Of a stretch of DNA of 64,000 bases, positions 42,801-51,900 are shown one piece after another; positions within the stretch are counted from its first letter, which is position 1, and every line of letters begins with the position of its first letter. Source of the stretch: a virus; IMG/VR virus record IMGVR_UViG_3300029309_000001, positions 1 through 64,000 of that record; one strand, written 5' to 3'. The translations under genes and the position numbers were made by a program. Below the pieces are notes generated by a model. That model saw nothing but the letters and a program-made list of their open reading frames with translations, did not search any database and was not told the origin of the DNA.

Positions 42801-45800
42801 TGCATAATCTTCTCTTTGTTGTTCTAGTTCTTCAAGCTTTTCATATGTTTTTTTACTTTCTGATTTTTCAACAGATGTAGTAGCTGATGTTGAATCTACA
42901 TCTAAAGATGCTCCTTCTTCTATAACACCAGATTGATAAGTAAGTTTTAATAAATTAATAGATTCTCTTATATCAGGATTTTTTTTGTTTTGATATATAG
43001 TACGTTCTGCATTAGATAGATTTTCTCCTTTAGCTAATTTTCTTGCTATTAAAGTTATTGTTGCTTCTTCAACATTTTGATAATCATTTTTAAACAGCTC
43101 TCTCATATACTCTGGAGTAAGTTCAGGAGAATCCATTTCAGCATTTAACATTACTTGATCAGTATCATTAATAGCATCTTGAACATCTTTAGTTAAACCC
43201 TCTGGTAATACTGAACTATTAATAACATTATTAATTTGAGCTGAATCAGCAATAACTGCTTCTAATCTAATATTACTTCTTAATGGTTTTTGAAAATTAG
43301 TAAGAGTATTAGAAAGATCTTGTATTGTTGCTTCTTTAGGTATAGATTTTCTAAAGTTATCTTTATTTAATTTTAATTTAAGTTTAACATCTGTTGATGC
43401 TTCTTTAAATTTAATTTTATTATTTATTGCTTGTACAAATGCATTAAAAGGATTTGTATTTTCTTTAACCCCTTTTACATCGTTTTCATTAATTGTAAAA
43501 GTTTGTTTTAAAGGTTTTCCATTTTTATCTTTTCTTTTAGTACTTCTATAGATAACTTGTATATCACCTCTTGCTGTAACTTCTATATCAATAAATTCTC
43601 CAGACTTTCCAAATATATAAAACTCATCTTTTAGTTGTTCATTAAATGCAAAATTTCTTGTATCACTAACTACTTCATCTGCATCATTGATATTTTCTTG
43701 TATTGTTTCATCTTGAGTGTTAAGTATTTTTAACACCATATCATTTTGTTCTTCAGCAGTTAATTGATCTGCTTTTAATTCAACAAAAGTAAATGTTCCG
43801 TTATCTAATCTAGTTACTGCAACATATCTACTTAATGTATAAGCAGGATTATAACCTGTTTGTTCAGAAGCAGCTTCTGCTATAGCAGCTGTTTTATTGT
43901 ATAATTCATCATCAGTAATATTTGTAATAACACCACCTTTACCATCACTACGGTTATCTAAAATCCAAAAATTACCTTTATCATCTATTGTATTTTTAAC
44001 TAGTTCTGAAAATGTTGCTGCATTATCTTTAGTAGCATACATCATTTTACCAGGAGATACTCTTAAATTTAAACCTTTTATATTATTTACATTAACAACT
44101 ACTTCTGTTTCTCCTCCTAATAATTCTTTTAACTTATCATTTAATAAAATGCTGCTAGCATAATTATTTTTAATTATTTGTAATTGTTCTGCTTTAGTTC
44201 TTGTTTGAGTTTTAGTTGTATTATAAATTTCAAAATACTCATCTACTTGATCTTCTGTAAGATTTAAAGGATTAACTACATTTTTTAATGTATTATCTAA
44301 TAAAACAGCTCCTGTTGGCCCTTGTAAAAATCCTAGTATTTCTTCACCATTCATAACAGCAACAGTAAGTTCTTCACCACCTATTCTTAACTTAGGATTT
44401 TTAAATTCTGTAGTTCCTAATTCTGGTAAAGCTCCACCAGGAGTTTCTTTAAAACTTTCAAAATTTGCATTTCTAGAAACTTTAAGTTTTAAATCATTAA
44501 GTTGTTCAGGAGTTAATTCTTTTAACCTATCACTTAATCTAACTTCAGCATCTTGTGCACTTTCATTATCTTGTCTAAAAGCATACATTTTAATTGGTTC
44601 AGATTGTCTAAGCTTTAAAATGTTTTGTTCTTTTGTAGTAGCTTTCAAACTTGTAGTATCTAAAGGTCTATATAAACCTATATCATCTACTTGAAAACTT
44701 GTTTTTCTATCATTAGCAGTTTCTAATGGACGTAAATATAATTTACCACCTTTAGCAAATGATGTTGGTGTAGTTATTACTATAAACTGATTATCATTAT
44801 TATCAAGTAATATTTGTTTAAAATGTAAATCTTGTCCTTGAAATGTAAATGTACTGTTATCAGGGAGAAGACCTACAATAAATTTTTGAGCAGCTATAGC
44901 TTCTGCTTCTGTTAAATAATTATCTCTTAAAATTTTACCATTAGGATCTACACTTTTATATTGTTCATAAAGATTTGTCTTTAAATCATTACCAACTAAT
45001 TCATAATAAAAACTATCATCATCTTGACTTTGACCAGATACTAATTTTTTCATTATATTAACACCTTGTTCAGAAGATATTAATTCATCACCTGCTCTTT
45101 TAGCATCTTGTAAATTTTCTTCTGATACAGCGTCAGCATTTGTTATTACATAATCAGTATATGTACCTCCTTTAGAATTTATAATACTATATACTTCTGG
45201 AGATCTTTTATTTTCAAATAACCATGCATCAAAAGATTTTTCATTTCTTTGATCAGCAGTTAAATTAGTATTGTAATAATTTAATAATTCATTTCTTACT
45301 TCTTTTATTTGTTTAGCTTCTTTGCTGTTTTGCCATTCTTCCCAACTTAAAATTTTACCTTTTTGTCCTGTACTATTTTTAACATAATTTTTCCATTTAG
45401 AAATTAATACAGCATTTGTTTCTTCTGTTATAGTAGTTGGAGTTTCTACTGATCTAGCTAATTCATCAAACTGATCATTCTGTGTTATTTCATCTTCATT
45501 AAGTGCATCACCAGCTTCTACTGTAGATTCTGAAGCATCAGTTTTTTGCCAAGTTTTAATTAAGTTTTGTATAGTATCCCATTTTTCTCTATTATCTGTA
45601 GGGGTAACTTGTCCAGCTTCTGAATGAAATATAGTTGGTATTATACCTTCTTTAAAAAATAAAACAACTTGTTCTGCATCTGGATATACTCCTTGACCTG
45701 CTAATTGATTTATTAATTCATTCTTTTCTAAATCTGAAACATGTTTCTTTACAAGTTTTTCAACTCTTGCTTGATTAGTATCATACAGTGCTTTTAATCT

Positions 45801-48800
45801 TTCAGCAATTCTTTCAGCTACTAAATTCATTGCACCAGGATTAGTAATATTTTCAATAGCTCTAAAGTATTGTTGAGACCTTCCTTGTAAAAATTTATAG
45901 TCTACTATATCTTTTAATACTTCTTCTAAACTTTCTGATGTAATAAATTCTCCTTTTTGTTCTGCTAAGAAATTTAAATAAGCCATAAAGCTTGGTTTTA
46001 ATTTTCCTATCTTTCTTCTATCAAAAGTACCAACCCTTTTACTAGGACTAATTTTTGCTTTAAATCTTTTACCACCAATTTCTATAATGTTATCTCCTTG
46101 CACATCTGAACCTACTTCTTCATATTCTACTTCAGCACCTAATATAATATCAGTACCATCCTTATTAGTAGGAACAAAATTTTCTGGACTAGTTATAACA
46201 TCAAGGTAATTTTTTAATAATTTTAATTTTTCTTTTTTTGTTTCAATTAATTCATTTTGTTCTGCTGTTGTTGCTTCTACTGCTATTTCAGACTCTAACA
46301 TTTCTATTTCTGTCTTAAGAGCTTTAAGATCTAAAAGAACACTGATGTCTGAAGAGTTCATATTACTTATAGCAGAATCGTTTGATAATCTTTGAAATAT
46401 ACTATTGTTTCTTTCTAATGCTCTTTTAAATGTTTCTTCAGTATACATCATAAGTTTTGTAGAATGATCCCAAGCTATTTGTCTAAGAGCTTCTTCATTA
46501 TATTCTTTACTACCTTGTGTATATTGTGATGCATCAAACGGATTAGGATATTTATCTTTTACAAGAGTATATGCATTTTCATATATATCTATTTTATTAT
46601 TAAACTTATCTATTCTTTCTCTTAGCTTACCATTTTTTACTTCATTTTTAAATTCTGGAAATGCAGCTTTTAATTCTTTATCAGACATTTTTAACCAATC
46701 AGTAAGTAAACCTTTAAATTCAGTATTTGTTCCAGTTTCAAATAAATAATGTAATTGAGAAAAATAAGCTTGATCTTTGTCATCCATAAAAGATAACATA
46801 TCTGAAGCATATGAAGATTCTAATAATCTTTGATTTAATTGTTTTTGTTCTGTTGCATTTAATCTTGTTTTACCAAATAATCTCATTGGATCTTCTGCAA
46901 GATTATTAAAAGCATCAATTGCTTTTTCTAAGTAAGCTTCTTTATTTTTTTTGTATTCTTGATATTTTGCTTGTGTTTCTTGACTCCCATAATTACCTTT
47001 TGTCCATTGATATAGTCTAGGTAAATATTCTGTAAATGTTCTTTGTACAGGTTGCACTAACCCGCCCATTAAAAATCCAGACATAAATACTTCAAATCCT
47101 TGTGGGCTTATTTGTGCTTTAATTGCATCATTTAAACTGGCATCAAATAAAGTACTTGTTACTTGTGATGGATCTAAAAATAAACCAGTATAATAATCTT
47201 CTGCTGTTTTAGCAATTACTTCTTGAGATATTTCTTGAAAACCTTCTGCAAAATTAGCACCTGTATATCTTAATGCAAAAGCACCTGCAGCACCAAGACC
47301 TCCTTTAATACCTCTGTTTTTTAATCTTTGTAAAAAAGTTGCTCCTCCATCATATGCAATTCTTCCTCCAAGATCACCCGCTTCTTTTGCAGCTCTTGAT
47401 TGAGCTGGTCCTACTTTACTATTAGCAAATATTCTTTTACCCATACCACGTTGATGTCTTGCTAATAATCTTCCTAATCCACCTGGCATACCTCTAAGTA
47501 TTGTACCTAATACAATTCTATTTGACATATATATTAATGGTGCATTTGCTGTTACAGTAGCACTAGATGCAGCAAGAGCTTTTTGTTGAATATCTTCTAA
47601 TTTTTCCATAGGTGGTTTTTCACCATTAACTCTTACATAATCATGATAAAGTTTATCTATCATTTCATTGTATACTATACCTCCTTCTAATTTAGATTCT
47701 GCTATAGCAAGATTTATTTCTCTAAAGTCTCTATAAAAACCACCAAATGTATTATTAATACTTTTAACATTATGTAAACCACGCAATGTACCTTTAGTAG
47801 TATTAAGAGTTCTAAGGGCATGCATAGTATTAGGAGCTAGAAAATTTAAAGCACCTCTTCCAGTAACACTAAAAAACTGTCTTGCATTTTCTATTTGTTT
47901 AAGATCTTGCATAAGTTGTGCACCTGCACGTATTCTACTTCCTCCTGGTACATTAAAAAAACTTTGTTTTAACGCATCTCTGTATCTACCACCAAAACCT
48001 GTAAATGCTTTTCCAAGTCTACCTACATTAAACGCAGTTCTTGATGCTGCTGCTGGAGCCGCACCTCCTCCTGAAAGTGCTGTAACACCTGCTAATACTA
48101 TTTCTTCTGCAGCAATATTTGCAATAATACCAAATGTATATCCTGAGTTTAATAAAAATCTATTTGTAAATCCTCCTAAACCTTTTTTAGAAGAATTACC
48201 TATACGCATAGCATCAACAAAAGCTTGACCTCCATCTGTATCAGCACCTGTATAATTACCACTCATCCAATCTCCTATAGCATCATATGTAGATGTAAAA
48301 CCTGTTTGAAAAGTATTCCACATCTGTTTTCTAGCTCTTTGATTCTCATCCCAAAATGTAGCTTTAGAATTATATATTTCTTCATTATTCCTATAAGGAT
48401 GAAATCCTAATTGATCATATAAATTACTAGCATAAAATCTATCAAAATTTGTTTCTCTAATCCCCCACTCCATATCTGGTCTATAACCTGGAGCAGATGC
48501 ATTTTTATTTGGAGTAGTCATTGCATCATAAAATCCTTGTTGTAAGAATTTTGCTTTACCATCTTTTGTAGTTAAATCTGCTGGTGTATTTTGTTCATAA
48601 GGATTATATGTTTGAGTTGCTAATCCTGGTTGTGGCATTCTAATATTATTTAAACCAGTAATAGGTGCTACACTATTAATAGGAATAGAAGCCTGTTTTA
48701 GCATTGATTCAAAAATAGGATCAGGACGCATTAAAGCAGAAAGATCACCTGGAGTATTAGGTTGTGTATATACATCTACCACATCTTCAAAATTAATATC

Positions 48801-48935
48801 AGATACAGCAGGTACATTATTTTCCATGCCAGTACTCACAAGAGATTGAGAAGCAGGCATTTGATTATTAACAGGTGATTCAGGACCTGACGGAAGGTTT
48901 ATACCTTCTTGTGTAGTTTCATTTATTTCTGCCAT
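33879..48935 (-). CDS. giant virion RNA polymerase polyprotein, 5018 residues
   Basis: One 15-kb reading frame. Near residues 3850-3900 it reads IRIPSQDKHSAISLRLVDFL, then VYYGSTAMFPKEL and GADFDIDKLY (DFDID at 3887-3891), the double-psi-barrel active site of crAss-like virion RNA polymerases that parallels NADFDGD of cellular enzymes. Near residue 2180 is YHEAFHGVFRMLL, a zincin HExxH motif. The first 650 residues carry hydrophobic Ala/Gly-rich stretches (about 255-300 and 610-635) and NFAEGFQEISQEVIAKTAED, typical of ejected membrane-active phage proteins. I infer a packaged polyprotein, cut into parts, that enters with the DNA and transcribes early genes. It is far longer than the roughly 2200-residue polymerase of phage phi14:2. 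Confidence 0.88.
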   Translation of the reverse strand: MAEINETTQEGINLPSGPESPVNNQMPASQSLVSTGMENNVPAVSDINFEDVVDVYTQPNTPGDLSALMRPDPIFESMLKQASIPINSVAPITGLNNIRMPQPGLATQTYNPYEQNTPADLTTKDGKAKFLQQGFYDAMTTPNKNASAPGYRPDMEWGIRETNFDRFYASNLYDQLGFHPYRNNEEIYNSKATFWDENQRARKQMWNTFQTGFTSTYDAIGDWMSGNYTGADTDGGQAFVDAMRIGNSSKKGLGGFTNRFLLNSGYTFGIIANIAAEEIVLAGVTALSGGGAAPAAASRTAFNVGRLGKAFTGFGGRYRDALKQSFFNVPGGSRIRAGAQLMQDLKQIENARQFFSVTGRGALNFLAPNTMHALRTLNTTKGTLRGLHNVKSINNTFGGFYRDFREINLAIAESKLEGGIVYNEMIDKLYHDYVRVNGEKPPMEKLEDIQQKALAASSATVTANAPLIYMSNRIVLGTILRGMPGGLGRLLARHQRGMGKRIFANSKVGPAQSRAAKEAGDLGGRIAYDGGATFLQRLKNRGIKGGLGAAGAFALRYTGANFAEGFQEISQEVIAKTAEDYYTGLFLDPSQVTSTLFDASLNDAIKAQISPQGFEVFMSGFLMGGLVQPVQRTFTEYLPRLYQWTKGNYGSQETQAKYQEYKKNKEAYLEKAIDAFNNLAEDPMRLFGKTRLNATEQKQLNQRLLESSYASDMLSFMDDKDQAYFSQLHYLFETGTNTEFKGLLTDWLKMSDKELKAAFPEFKNEVKNGKLRERIDKFNNKIDIYENAYTLVKDKYPNPFDASQYTQGSKEYNEEALRQIAWDHSTKLMMYTEETFKRALERNNSIFQRLSNDSAISNMNSSDISVLLDLKALKTEIEMLESEIAVEATTAEQNELIETKKEKLKLLKNYLDVITSPENFVPTNKDGTDIILGAEVEYEEVGSDVQGDNIIEIGGKRFKAKISPSKRVGTFDRRKIGKLKPSFMAYLNFLAEQKGEFITSESLEEVLKDIVDYKFLQGRSQQYFRAIENITNPGAMNLVAERIAERLKALYDTNQARVEKLVKKHVSDLEKNELINQLAGQGVYPDAEQVVLFFKEGIIPTIFHSEAGQVTPTDNREKWDTIQNLIKTWQKTDASESTVEAGDALNEDEITQNDQFDELARSVETPTTITEETNAVLISKWKNYVKNSTGQKGKILSWEEWQNSKEAKQIKEVRNELLNYYNTNLTADQRNEKSFDAWLFENKRSPEVYSIINSKGGTYTDYVITNADAVSEENLQDAKRAGDELISSEQGVNIMKKLVSGQSQDDDSFYYELVGNDLKTNLYEQYKSVDPNGKILRDNYLTEAEAIAAQKFIVGLLPDNSTFTFQGQDLHFKQILLDNNDNQFIVITTPTSFAKGGKLYLRPLETANDRKTSFQVDDIGLYRPLDTTSLKATTKEQNILKLRQSEPIKMYAFRQDNESAQDAEVRLSDRLKELTPEQLNDLKLKVSRNANFESFKETPGGALPELGTTEFKNPKLRIGGEELTVAVMNGEEILGFLQGPTGAVLLDNTLKNVVNPLNLTEDQVDEYFEIYNTTKTQTRTKAEQLQIIKNNYASSILLNDKLKELLGGETEVVVNVNNIKGLNLRVSPGKMMYATKDNAATFSELVKNTIDDKGNFWILDNRSDGKGGVITNITDDELYNKTAAIAEAASEQTGYNPAYTLSRYVAVTRLDNGTFTFVELKADQLTAEEQNDMVLKILNTQDETIQENINDADEVVSDTRNFAFNEQLKDEFYIFGKSGEFIDIEVTARGDIQVIYRSTKRKDKNGKPLKQTFTINENDVKGVKENTNPFNAFVQAINNKIKFKEASTDVKLKLKLNKDNFRKSIPKEATIQDLSNTLTNFQKPLRSNIRLEAVIADSAQINNVINSSVLPEGLTKDVQDAINDTDQVMLNAEMDSPELTPEYMRELFKNDYQNVEEATITLIARKLAKGENLSNAERTIYQNKKNPDIRESINLLKLTYQSGVIEEGASLDVDSTSATTSVEKSESKKTYEKLEELEQQREDYADKIFNDAFNNVVPDRSKATPEQIREANKAAQEAEDNDFTLKDYDRQIQDLKKKLAPKTVDQIRFGEEHIEKIDTFISWAKTNLPEFIQIQDIQDLSARLKGNGKTAGMFVLELNSLANNIEGNIYVGAQTPFKYHEAFHGVFRMLLSEAEIKKYLAIAKKEKRVQLRSEGKTLSQALNELKSSHSIYNNLTREQLEERLYEEYLADKFEEFKINAKSTKTNSEVKSLFNRIIEWIKAVIKNFTKNELTTLFENIDAGKYKTASVQNNRFTSEMVENGTTSAAPKVIPIDSYPYSYVDPFTGQEIVSLANTYMTANDQRKMIATIASLYRSYIERGDLLSLSKKEILDKAISDYIKLLNPRRDFYLSEQNGLAYKSIKRKLKSYYNSLKDNRDIIAENVSQYLSTFDNTFNLEQEAFEDHENLDETNVRRVDEYGKTANQIGGYTSLPQMLREFIATTVLEEQDLFGNKETLDGIPIVTTVDYNFAYNGILKALANKTTDLQMLQALATFSSTNVHTAAVVNNIFKEIGINDPSELLDLETLPAVANPNFLQKVIKGFNQFKVDYMMNHKDAETGVVYIYAANKKDDGNMQLDQWSEHFEQVYPQLLSNAGNKKAVDFLNLFRSKLVNPKERSRQKLDEEAKNASKNLYDLLGIQINAETIKYSMLSNKPIRKKWEDAIVELGIAAGADPISAEDITEIRNSISRGENLFLDNQTNIPENEIQEQNTAEELPESTGVRSRLRKLANTNSFFDESVGATVFRDSKGNFIYAHQMPTFHLVKVAEMNAKDWAQTKIKENTFFNKNYLLNNDKFLALVGEGKLKVTRFIGSKEGQLDENEFGTVVENRGLSINQKAGVSFGDSSSAEFAAVVINSYVEKYNRTNQEVPLNDYFNNETGKDDKYIEAPIDLKVMSDASTNDFVALPVEKFVEQDDAGDLKLTDKALNALVYNLLQSEYNRVKKELDPNTAETDTIELFNTSKIKKGVEVGHRGKRFVRSKGFITKRKSKIKALVDIQAPKMSNQTANDIVNNKQKIILRSGKAQAKINLPAGEQASVLLPYKVDNETKYANVVVKNRGLVSVSNIDPLAYIDQLGDAVSKKPIAGKKKQNTAKIDNTTYYFQRLEDAKFFNGLNLYAYEFITADTAEEANIETGVEEVQTTEGTEQQVEFFESDNFIEETLINAAKEGLNFDQAVERIGEDKLKDIIEERMLVDFFDFRRLLTNTKALDKISVEIKEGLGTMVRPQKGKRGKSFYQVTKKGREAMKLFNLKENDLDYNLLQIYMHQFINARSMNDVLLGDHARLFTSFTDESKRAKMQNAAGPNAASALTAPSLGITHTFNSNDSISLFTYHDPQSINKFAGTTTDETDAFMVGTVKAFRYMFFGIGRLSIEQANLLDKIQTGEPIGVDEMWGNVALGTEGYKKLNALINSKKFVYGDGQTYLKMSFFVLTPELTSYKDRFGQWQPLPQMEELHNLRMKMENFEKGKETVALAIPTSGSKMMKKNVISADEMYSNKSIEELQLEYGDRKIDTGLNPKFMRLQVVNPSNKIEIVDPRQMKQLVLSEQSDNVEVVINGKTTKLSEVREAYNKSVSAQTILRFKNRRNLVFDMGTALDEIGKSKDLGKTTPNLRSFLRYALAGLESSQAKTQMLEFFSFDEAGNPKYDLNNPITIEKFQQLFLAYFSKGILAGKQHGVSLALASSYGSKVMRVVKKLDENGQPLETEIIRMDAYKKNPSKYKPVDKFVNDKFVDLKIGDVILQELQHNVYDPKTKTYYSEFMMAPHHREVQKFIKPGDTIPQVVAEALGIRIPSQDKHSAISLRLVDFLPVYYGSTAMFPKELIEISGADFDIDKLYTALKEFYYKKGQFQEYGKGITEKDRYVDYIRYVISQANKKGSPINEAIVNWSTTDSPFLDAEEIEMMQDNMARETANQITLNVNAFNKAYDVRVINYIIQLNDQITDEQIVKLYNKNEDLYGALQSLGLPVTLKEYKDYVAKNGEPYEAAINNDILDQRIALVANEGVVKPIDNREIGYGNEPANLEPLYEIRDLLQAEFPEIADFANPEDVDPDSLLGLVETWASIKTGEGAIGAVVRPNVVLSMLGVNNIKIRNEALGPTGIVRFNRRTFDTFATPYTLDGKPKDKATRTQYAISALITMATDNAKERLADVLGINRSSLSIVASWTSLGVPLETSILILKNPVIKLGYDLALNKSKPTDPGIVSILKKRQRFLQLNYEINTQPVTDQVLRAAIKNDWVDPTQPLTQGFGKNITGQTPEEYSDKDASIEYAINQQIINGKRISDYVGYLGSLVDLLSGFGQSMESLDSKALDFKKLGLDLNNNDFKNLTDQNYMSITEGLDDSLTDGVPVPFDARPIIKGNDFRATYYKIFKEFTEDLIPAVFITRTKPFQRIKDTVLANMVNNSMIIDPKRKLQIEKDILSYLTIKAYRQFLMNTPNGIQKLGSLQNGMIYDDIGGENTLTIEEVVSSIRNYFASKGQENYFIDKFVYLDLASNENNKAGLNRLKGNNWTKMSDTKAVDLQASFAEIYSIPALREHAYNLMHYLLVKDGMQFDRNTFLSAVPAFMFDQVLRAISTGHKMFKSNTASDTNLVFGMSQEELNNDFTQGYLKANKNGYLIPTVRRITKDTSNAAHIDSDGNLQLNIFNGVSSFINKKGQKVVKGKKFKLQRKGASIFVNTKSNEYKKLIANASYLSSIGIKFNRVEDQGRVYLEMILPLYLRNEYQDQFGSTYVNYFELNQVYREKRFSQTGDILNMLEGEENIVKGFQATYTPVELVGSNQNTAVAFVNGEVPTHDALKKKYKSDAVDNLIAGLDLKDLEEQLAGLDLSNIQDLYDQAVNTGENVQSTNKGITIDGKSLENTDLKKESDVTDVNIDQAPQEIQDQQLAATSMLLNMLNAKQNDKSSKSDTEIKKIRDWWADPATNRYEALNQTKRSNLEGLLEEFNNFDGTAERFIEIINNCK

Positions 48936-48942
48936 GTTAATA

Positions 48943-51900
48943 TTACTCTAACATATTATTATTTGTTAAATTAATAGCCTTCATTATTTCTTGATTTGAT
49001 GTGGCAATTTCATTTAACTTTGCTTCTTGAGTAGCTAGTACATTAGCTATTTGTGTTTGTGGTATTTGCATATTAGTTAATGTAACTTTTTCTCTACTTC
49101 CATCAGAACTAACATTCCAATACCAATCTTCATACATATAAACTCCTGGTGATACTTCAAATACAGTTATTTGTCCTCCATCTGGAACAGCTCTAGTTAT
49201 TCTTCCATCACTGCTTCTTAACTCAGCCATAATTCTTTGCTCAGTCATATTACCAGTTTTATATATATTATTGTCTAATTCTTTTTCAACTAATACAGTT
49301 ATTGTATAATCATTAGTAAATTGATTAGTACGTGGAACTATACCACTTGTTTTTTGATTACTTGCATTTCTTTTTTCTATATATTTTTCTGCCCATTCTT
49401 GTGGAAATGTTATTTCATATAATGCAGCATCTAATTTATCTCCACCACCATTTTTAGAATATGTAATGCTAAAATTAATACCATCTTTTTTAGGAGCATT
49501 ATCAGGGTTACCATAATTTGATGTAATATCAAAATATGCTTCATTTAAAACTTGCATAAGATTTTGATCAACTGAACCTAAAACTTCATCTTCTCCTGCA
49601 ATATATTGTTTACCTCCAACTACACTAAAAGTTCCTGCATCACCGTCTATTGTAGCTATCAAGTTATTAAAGAAATCTACAGCACCACCATTAAAATCAG
49701 CATCAGAAGCATGATCATATTGAAATGTATAAGTAGGAGAAGAATACATATCATCTCCCATCATAGGCATTCCTTCCATAGCTGCAGAAAAATTAAATCC
49801 AAACTTTTCTGAATTTTCTGCATTAGAAGTAACAGTGCTATTTATTTTGTTATACATATAATCATAATACTTTTCAGCATCTCCTTGCATATCTCCTCTT
49901 CGTCTTAAATCTTGGAATGGAACTGGATAATTATCTGCATTTTTTACTTCATTTTGAAATATTTCCCAATACTTCCCATAACCTTGCATTATATCATCAG
50001 TTCCAATATTCATTTGTGGATCAGGAGCAGAATCTGTACCCAAATCAGTACCAGGAAAATCAAATGGCATAGCCATGTAAGCTCCATATCCAACGCTCAT
50101 ATCATACATACCGTCTGCACCATAATCCATTGCTCTGTATGCATTAGGAGATTCTTTTCTAGCTTCTAGTATTTCATTATTCATTTGTTGAGTGGTTAAC
50201 TCATTCCATTTTTCAACATATCTATTAACCCATTCTTCTTTATTAATTAATATACCATTGTTATCAAATATAGAACCACCATCAACGGCTGCTTCTTCAA
50301 ATTCTGAATCAGTACCTACAAGCATTTTTTGTACATCCATTAATTTACTTTTAAACTCATCATTTTTTTCTGTAAAAAATGACATGTCTCCTTTTAAATT
50401 ATTCATGTCTGATTGAACTTTTATTTTTAAATCAGCTGGTAAAGTAGCATAAGATGGTAATTTATTTTCTGCATTATCTATCATATGCTTCATACCCATA
50501 TACATATTGTGAATTAAATCATAATCATTTAATTGATTAAATTCACTCCATGACATTGATTTTATATTTTCATATTCTGTAACATCTGGAGGAATTAAAT
50601 TAGGATTACCTTCTGGAGTTGTACTTGTTTTTTCTTCTGGTATTTCTCCTGGTATAAAATCACCATTTCCTGACATTAAATCCCTACTAAATATAGGAGT
50701 AAAAGAACTAGACTCAAGTCCTAGCTTAGGTGCATTTAAAAGATACATTTGTTTAATTATCTCTTTTCTTTGCTGCATAAGTTTCTCCATTACATCTAAT
50801 TGTTCATCGTATTGAATACCTATAAAATCTGATACTTCTGGATCTCCTTCTATGTTTGATGTTGCTAAATCTACATTACCTCCTGTAGTAGCTTCATTAC
50901 CTGAAGTTCTTCTTAATAAAGGAACTTTTGGTGTTGTAGTAACATTTTCTTGACTTTTTCTTAATTGTTCTAATCTGTCTTTTAATAATATTTCTTGTTT
51001 TCTATATTGATGTTCTGCCCACATTTTCCATTCAGGATTTAATTCCTGTTCTCTTGTCATTGTTTTTAATGCATAAGCAGAAGCGGATTGTAGCATATCA
51101 GAACCCATTTGATGACCCATAGCTACAGTATAAGCTTTAGTTAATAAATCTTTTAAATCAGAAGTTGGTGCAGTAACAGTTTCTAATTTAGATTTTTTAC
51201 TATTAATAGTTTCATCTAATATTTTTAATTCATCTAAAGATTTAATAAAATCAATATCTTGTTCTGATCCTGGTTTTATACCTATATCTTTTGCATAACT
51301 TTCCCAACTTTTAACAGTAACTTCTTTTTCATTTTTCATTTGATCTAAAGTTACTATTTCATTTTCCATTTTTGGAGTATAATTTTTAATGGTTGTATTT
51401 GCCCATTCTTTTTTTGCATTATCTTCTCCACCTAATCTTTCAGAATTTTCTTTAACAAAATTAGTCATATCAACAAAATTTCTTAAATGATATGCAGATT
51501 GTACTTTAGGATCATCAGCTAATCTTTCAGATACATATTCCAAAGCTAAATTTTTTGTTTCAGGAACTTCTATTTCTTTTCCATTTTTATCTTGTACTTT
51601 TATTATTCTACCAGTTGGTGCTGCTGTAATTAATGATCCACTCTTTTGTTTAATAATCCATTTATTATCTTGAGAAATTATTACATCTTCTACATCACCT
51701 AAACCAGAATCTTCTAATAGCATCATTGCTTGTTCAGCTAAATCTACATCTTCAACATATTGTGGTAGACCCATTGACATAGCTTTTCTTTGATCAGCAT
51801 TTTTAAATTGATCTTCCCATATCTTTAAACCTTGCATACCATAATCCCAGTATTTCTCTCTTACAGCTTTTATAGGACTATTTTTAAATGATTCTGCTTT

